Origin: Hydractinia symbiolongicarpus
Taxonomy: Eukaryota; Cnidaria; Hydrozoa; Anthoathecata; Hydractiniidae
DNA length: 64,000 nt
NCBI RefSeq assembly: GCF_029227915.1
Contig: NC_079876.1
Span: forward strand, 5,458,001-5,522,000
Direction of reading: 5' to 3'
Below the pieces are notes generated by a model that ran no database searches, had not been told where the DNA came from, and saw only the letters and a program-made list of their open reading frames with translations. Each line of letters begins with the position of its first letter. The stretch's first letter is position 1. The position numbers and the translations under genes were made by a program. This document shows positions 61,437-64,000 of the stretch, in pieces.

Positions 61437-62999
61437 TTAAAAGGGAACTCCAGTCAAAATCACTTTTTTTTGTTTGTGATATACGTACTCAGAAAAGCAT
61501 AAGAAATCAAAAAAAACTTATTTTACTTGTTTTTCTTATTTAAAATTGTTGTACAAGCCTTCGCATATTCATTTTTTTTCTCATAAACAGACAGGCGCGA
61601 TTTCATTTAGGACTGGACCCGATTATAAATAATGACATCACATCGTGCAGAAGATTTAGGCGAGCGCAGAGAACGTTCATGTTAAGACCTATAGCTTAAA
61701 TTAAATCGCATCTTGTATTATATTTGGTTAGCGCACTTCACAAATAGTTCTTTTAAAAGAGATCTCCAAGAAATAAACTTTCATATTAAAATATTGCCAC
61801 TTTCTAAAAATGCAATTTCAGCTAGTGAACGCGATCAAAGTTTCTCATTTCTTCTCATTTCATTATTTGTACTTATATCCACAGAACACAACCAAATAAC
61901 ATTTTGTACATTTTTATATTAAATAAATGAACATTATACCAATTTCCAATACAAACACAGACAAAAAAAAAGTTTTCTAGTTACACATGTATCTTTCGTA
62001 GCGCTCAAGTTTCTATTCTTTGTTTTTCAAAAAAGAAGCTTTTTTGATGGAAGGACATGCTGAATATTTTCAGGGGGGGGGGGGGGGGTAAATGTACCCA
62101 TTATCTTCAATCTGTGTAACTGTTTAAGGCTGCATGTAATGCTGATAATGCAGTTTTTAAAATAGCTTTGTCAAAACAAGCACTTATATATCAGTAGCTT
62201 CTGCAACGTATTTATGACCTACCATAATCATAAGAATGATTTTTATTTATACAATAATAATACCCCCATTTTACCAACTTATCACGACCCGAACATTATT
62301 CGATCTTTCGATCATGCATTTGAATAGTCCTCCATCACGGCGAAAATTTCAACGTTACATAAAATTTGTTTGCATTTGTGCGCAAAAAAAGCGCGTGCGG
62401 AGGAAAAGTATTGCTGAATTGTGAAATAAAAATAAATTGGCTTGCAAAGTAAAAAAGTTTTTTGACGAAAAGAATGTTAAAAAAGCGATAAATATGTTTT
62501 TATTTCTTTAAAAAGAAAATATTTTGCTAAAAGCGTTACTTTGAGTCAGTAAAAGACACTCGTCACTTTGCATCATTATTAATTTTTCCCTTGTGAGACA
62601 CAAGAGGTTCGAAGTCGTGTGGCTGTAGCTTTGTAAAGTCTTTTTCATGAAGAGAATTATCCGATTCTATGTTTTCTAAGTTATAATCTTCGTCATTACT
62701 ACAAAACGTCTTATCAACGAACAATGTAAACAGTAAGTAAACAAACTTTTAGCAGGTGTGCTGCTGACCTTACATACTTTTTGCACGATGTGACGTATGC
62801 TTATTTATTTGGACCTAGTTCTCTCGACTTTACGCGGCCTTGCAAATTTATTCAAAATTGAAGATGTTCACAGACCCGATAAAGGTATAAATAAAGATTT
62901 TTTAACGATTGTAAAAGGTTTAATCTGACATATTTATGTATTGTCTTATTAAAATAACATTTCTTTCAAATATTTTTTTTCACTGGAGTGCCCCTTTAA
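61437..62999. mobile_element. Complete 1.55-kb non-autonomous DNA transposon with TTAA target duplication
   Basis: TTAA at 61,437-61,440 precedes AAGGGAACTCCAGTCAAA. The other end, read inverted from 62,995, is AGGGGCACTCCAGTGAAA and is followed by TTAA (62,996-62,999). The similarity continues inward: TGACATCACATCGTGCA (left) against CGTCACATCGTGCAAA (right, inverted), and GGACTGGACC against ACTAGGTCC. Terminal repeats are therefore about 250 bp and diverged. TTAA targets with A/G-rich GGG termini suggest piggyBac or Kolobok superfamily. No transposase frame exists inside; the plus-strand frames at 61.7-61.9 and 62.2-62.4 kb are not credible proteins. Confidence 0.78.
62073..62088 (+). repeat. 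G16 homopolymer run
   Basis: Sixteen consecutive G bases lie inside the TTAA element in an otherwise AT-rich region. Such a run can form a G-quadruplex, and its length is uncertain because homopolymers are prone to sequencing error. Confidence 0.9.
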
Positions 63000-63046
63000 A
63001 ACTTATTTTTCGTGCTTGTTTATATGTTAAACTTCCATTATTTTTT

Positions 63047-63085
63047 TTGACGACGCAATACCGCAAAATATTGGCCCGTCGTCAA
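63047..63085. repeat. Inverted repeat TTGACGACG...CGTCGTCAA
   Basis: Perfect 9-bp arms at 63,047-63,055 and 63,077-63,085 enclose a 21-base loop containing TACCGCAAAATAT. The same TACCGCAAAATAT word occurs at about 60,822-60,834, so this may be a small repeat-family fragment. The surrounding 63,000-63,448 shows nothing else. Confidence 0.5.
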
Positions 63086-63448
63086 GAGCGTTAAGCCAAT
63101 CAAAATGACTAAAACCCGTATTGCCCGCTTGAAAAATCCAGACGGTTAACAAGTCAAAATGTTAACATCGTACTCAAACATTCTAAATGAATATATTTTG
63201 CGTAGTTTATATTATTTTTCGAAAATTCTTTTTTACACGAATACTAATGTTGTTTTCTGTCTCTGGTTTCATCAAATAAACTTAATTTTATGTTAAATAC
63301 AAAACAGGATGCGATTCGGGCATAAAAGCTTTATCTTAACATTCTAAAAAATTTCCCTTACATTATGTGATATTTGAGAGAATGCGAAAAAAATAATATT
63401 ATACATATCAAAAATAATATAAATAAAAATAAACGACAAAGTACATAC

Positions 63449-63666
63449 TGCTCCGATTATTGGTTTTTTGTCAGTCACAATTTCATATAAAAGATCTGTT
63501 CCCTTTTTATAATCTTGAATACTTTTAACACATCTTCCTAAAATAGTTGACGGCCCACAACTTCTGCTTGTGTCGCTAAACCTAACAGTCAACGTAGAAT
63601 TGTTTGGGATTGACTCCGGTGCTCCTCCAGAGAATACAATCTTTCCTTTTATAGTCAACATACTGA
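63449..63666 (-). CDS. Coding exon of a small YbaY/YscW-like domain protein (N-terminal part)
   Basis: From an ATG at 63,661 the minus strand encodes 71 residues up to a GCA|GTATGTAC donor. The frame does stay open past the donor to 63,344, but into a low-complexity Ile/Phe tail typical of intron. The peptide starts MLTIKGKIVFSGGAPESIP and has STLTVRFSDTS, two cysteines (residues 35 and 44) and DYKKGTDLLYEI. Short strand-turn-strand patterning suits a beta-sandwich domain like YbaY/YscW. Joined to 51,289-51,438 it gives a 120-residue domain. Immediately upstream is ATTATTATTCAG|TCAG, a plausible acceptor at 63,667-63,668 (or four bases later), with an in-frame stop further up, so this is probably an internal exon. 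The missing upstream exon may encode a signal peptide. If instead the ATG is the true start, no signal peptide is present. Confidence 0.6.
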
Positions 63667-63735
63667 CTGAATAATAATAGAGTTGTAAAAACTTTTAAGT
63701 TTAACAGCCAGATTTCCCAATGTGAATGTCCAGTG

Positions 63736-63842
63736 GAAAGATTACAATGAATGGTATAAAAGCACAGGTCAGAAAGATTACAATGCTTGGTATAAAAGCA
63801 AAGGTCAGAAAGATTATAATGTTTGGTATAAAAGCACAGGTC
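63736..63842 (+). repeat. 36-bp minisatellite, three units, each with a TATAAAAG word
   Basis: AAAGATTACAATG..TGGTATAAAAGC.CAGGTC-type units begin at 63,737, 63,773 and 63,809, differing at a few bases. TATAAAAG lies at 63,755, 63,791 and 63,827. The unit length is a multiple of three, so the plus strand reads a 12-residue repeat (KDYN-WYKS-GQ), but the frame has only a GTG near its beginning and no coding context. It lies in the region just upstream of the minus-strand exon, probably in an intron. Confidence 0.75.
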
Positions 63843-64000
63843 AAGGTCAAATATTTATGAGGCGCCATTTGTCACTTTCTACTGTCGTGTTAAATCCATC
63901 CTTGTCCCAAGGGCATCTTGTAACTTTTGGGAAGGCGATATAAACCCGTTGTGACACTAGCGAAGGCCTCTCGGTTCTATGCAGTGATTTGACGCAGCGA
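63843..64000. other. Window end, nothing recognised
   Basis: I searched the minus strand for a signal-peptide exon that would precede 63,666 and found none convincing; it may lie beyond the window. Confidence 0.4.

Larger units (their letters stand above)
51439..63448 (-). other. Inferred 12.0-kb intron filled with transposon relics
   Basis: The minus-strand donor at 63,448 reads GCA|GTATGTAC, and the acceptor at 51,439-51,440 reads TTCTAG|GTAGG. Both are good consensus sites, and the reading frame continues across them. The interval contains every mobile-element relic described between 51.5 and 63.0 kb. I did not find another convincing coding exon in it, but a very short in-phase exon could be hidden. 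Both orientations of repeats occur inside, as expected of tolerated insertions in an intron. Confidence 0.5.

Noticed and set aside
61713-62424. Two plus-strand frames inside the TTAA element as a transposase
   Set aside because: Each is under 70 codons and has no catalytic-motif resemblance; both start with non-ATG or weak context.
62580-62650. tRNA-like AGGTTCGAAGTC
   Set aside because: The T-arm word is imperfect and no acceptor stem, D-arm or anticodon arm can be drawn around it.
63722-63943. Plus-strand repetitive 73-codon frame (KDYN-WYKS-GQ units)
   Set aside because: It begins at GTG; its periodicity follows from the 36-bp minisatellite, and the remainder is unrelated sequence.

Overview
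The window looks like metazoan nuclear DNA, AT-rich, with a very large satellite array next to an intron-bearing gene. Nothing resembles bacterial gene organisation. A cnidarian or other soft-bodied marine invertebrate is my guess, from the base composition, the DNA-transposon relics and the two coding exons. That assignment is weak.

From 1 to about 50,811 the sequence is one tandem satellite. The monomer is 371-376 bp (close to two nucleosome repeats), about 136 copies, all in one orientation. Two diverged subfamilies are present. A-type (1-30,480) has an invariant GCGCGCG box, an ATTGGTCCC block and a GCGCT/AGCGC hairpin. B-type (most of 30,480-50,400) has ATTAGTCCC and a CAAGAAT/ATTCTTG hairpin. 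Higher-order repeats differ along the array: 4-mer (1.50 kb), 5-mer (1.875 kb), 9-mer (3.361 kb), 5-mer (1.869 kb), 7-mer (2.612 kb), 12-mer (about 4.465 kb, which carries an A-type island into B-type territory) and three separate 3-mer blocks (1.117, 1.115 and 1.109 kb). The right edge, from about 49.3 kb, is more diverged and holds internally deleted monomers. No satellite reading frame looks like a gene.

From 50,812 to 64,000 the DNA is unique AT-rich sequence crowded with transposon relics. I find two coding exons of one minus-strand gene, at 63,449-63,666 and 51,289-51,438. Each has a proper splice site, and they join in phase into a small beta-rich secreted-type domain that resembles the YbaY/YscW family (tentative). 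The implied intron is 12.0 kb. The only canonical polyadenylation signals downstream of the stop lie 450-470 bases away, exactly where the satellite begins.

The intron contains a family of dispersed repeats carrying TGACGTCA palindromes (53.1-54.3 kb, 58.4-58.8 kb and 60.0-60.7 kb), a 425-445 bp inverted-repeat pair 2.8 kb apart, a pogo/Tigger-like terminus, a hairpin repeat, and a complete 1.55-kb element with TTAA target duplications and terminal inverted repeats. A three-unit 36-bp minisatellite lies just upstream of the first exon.
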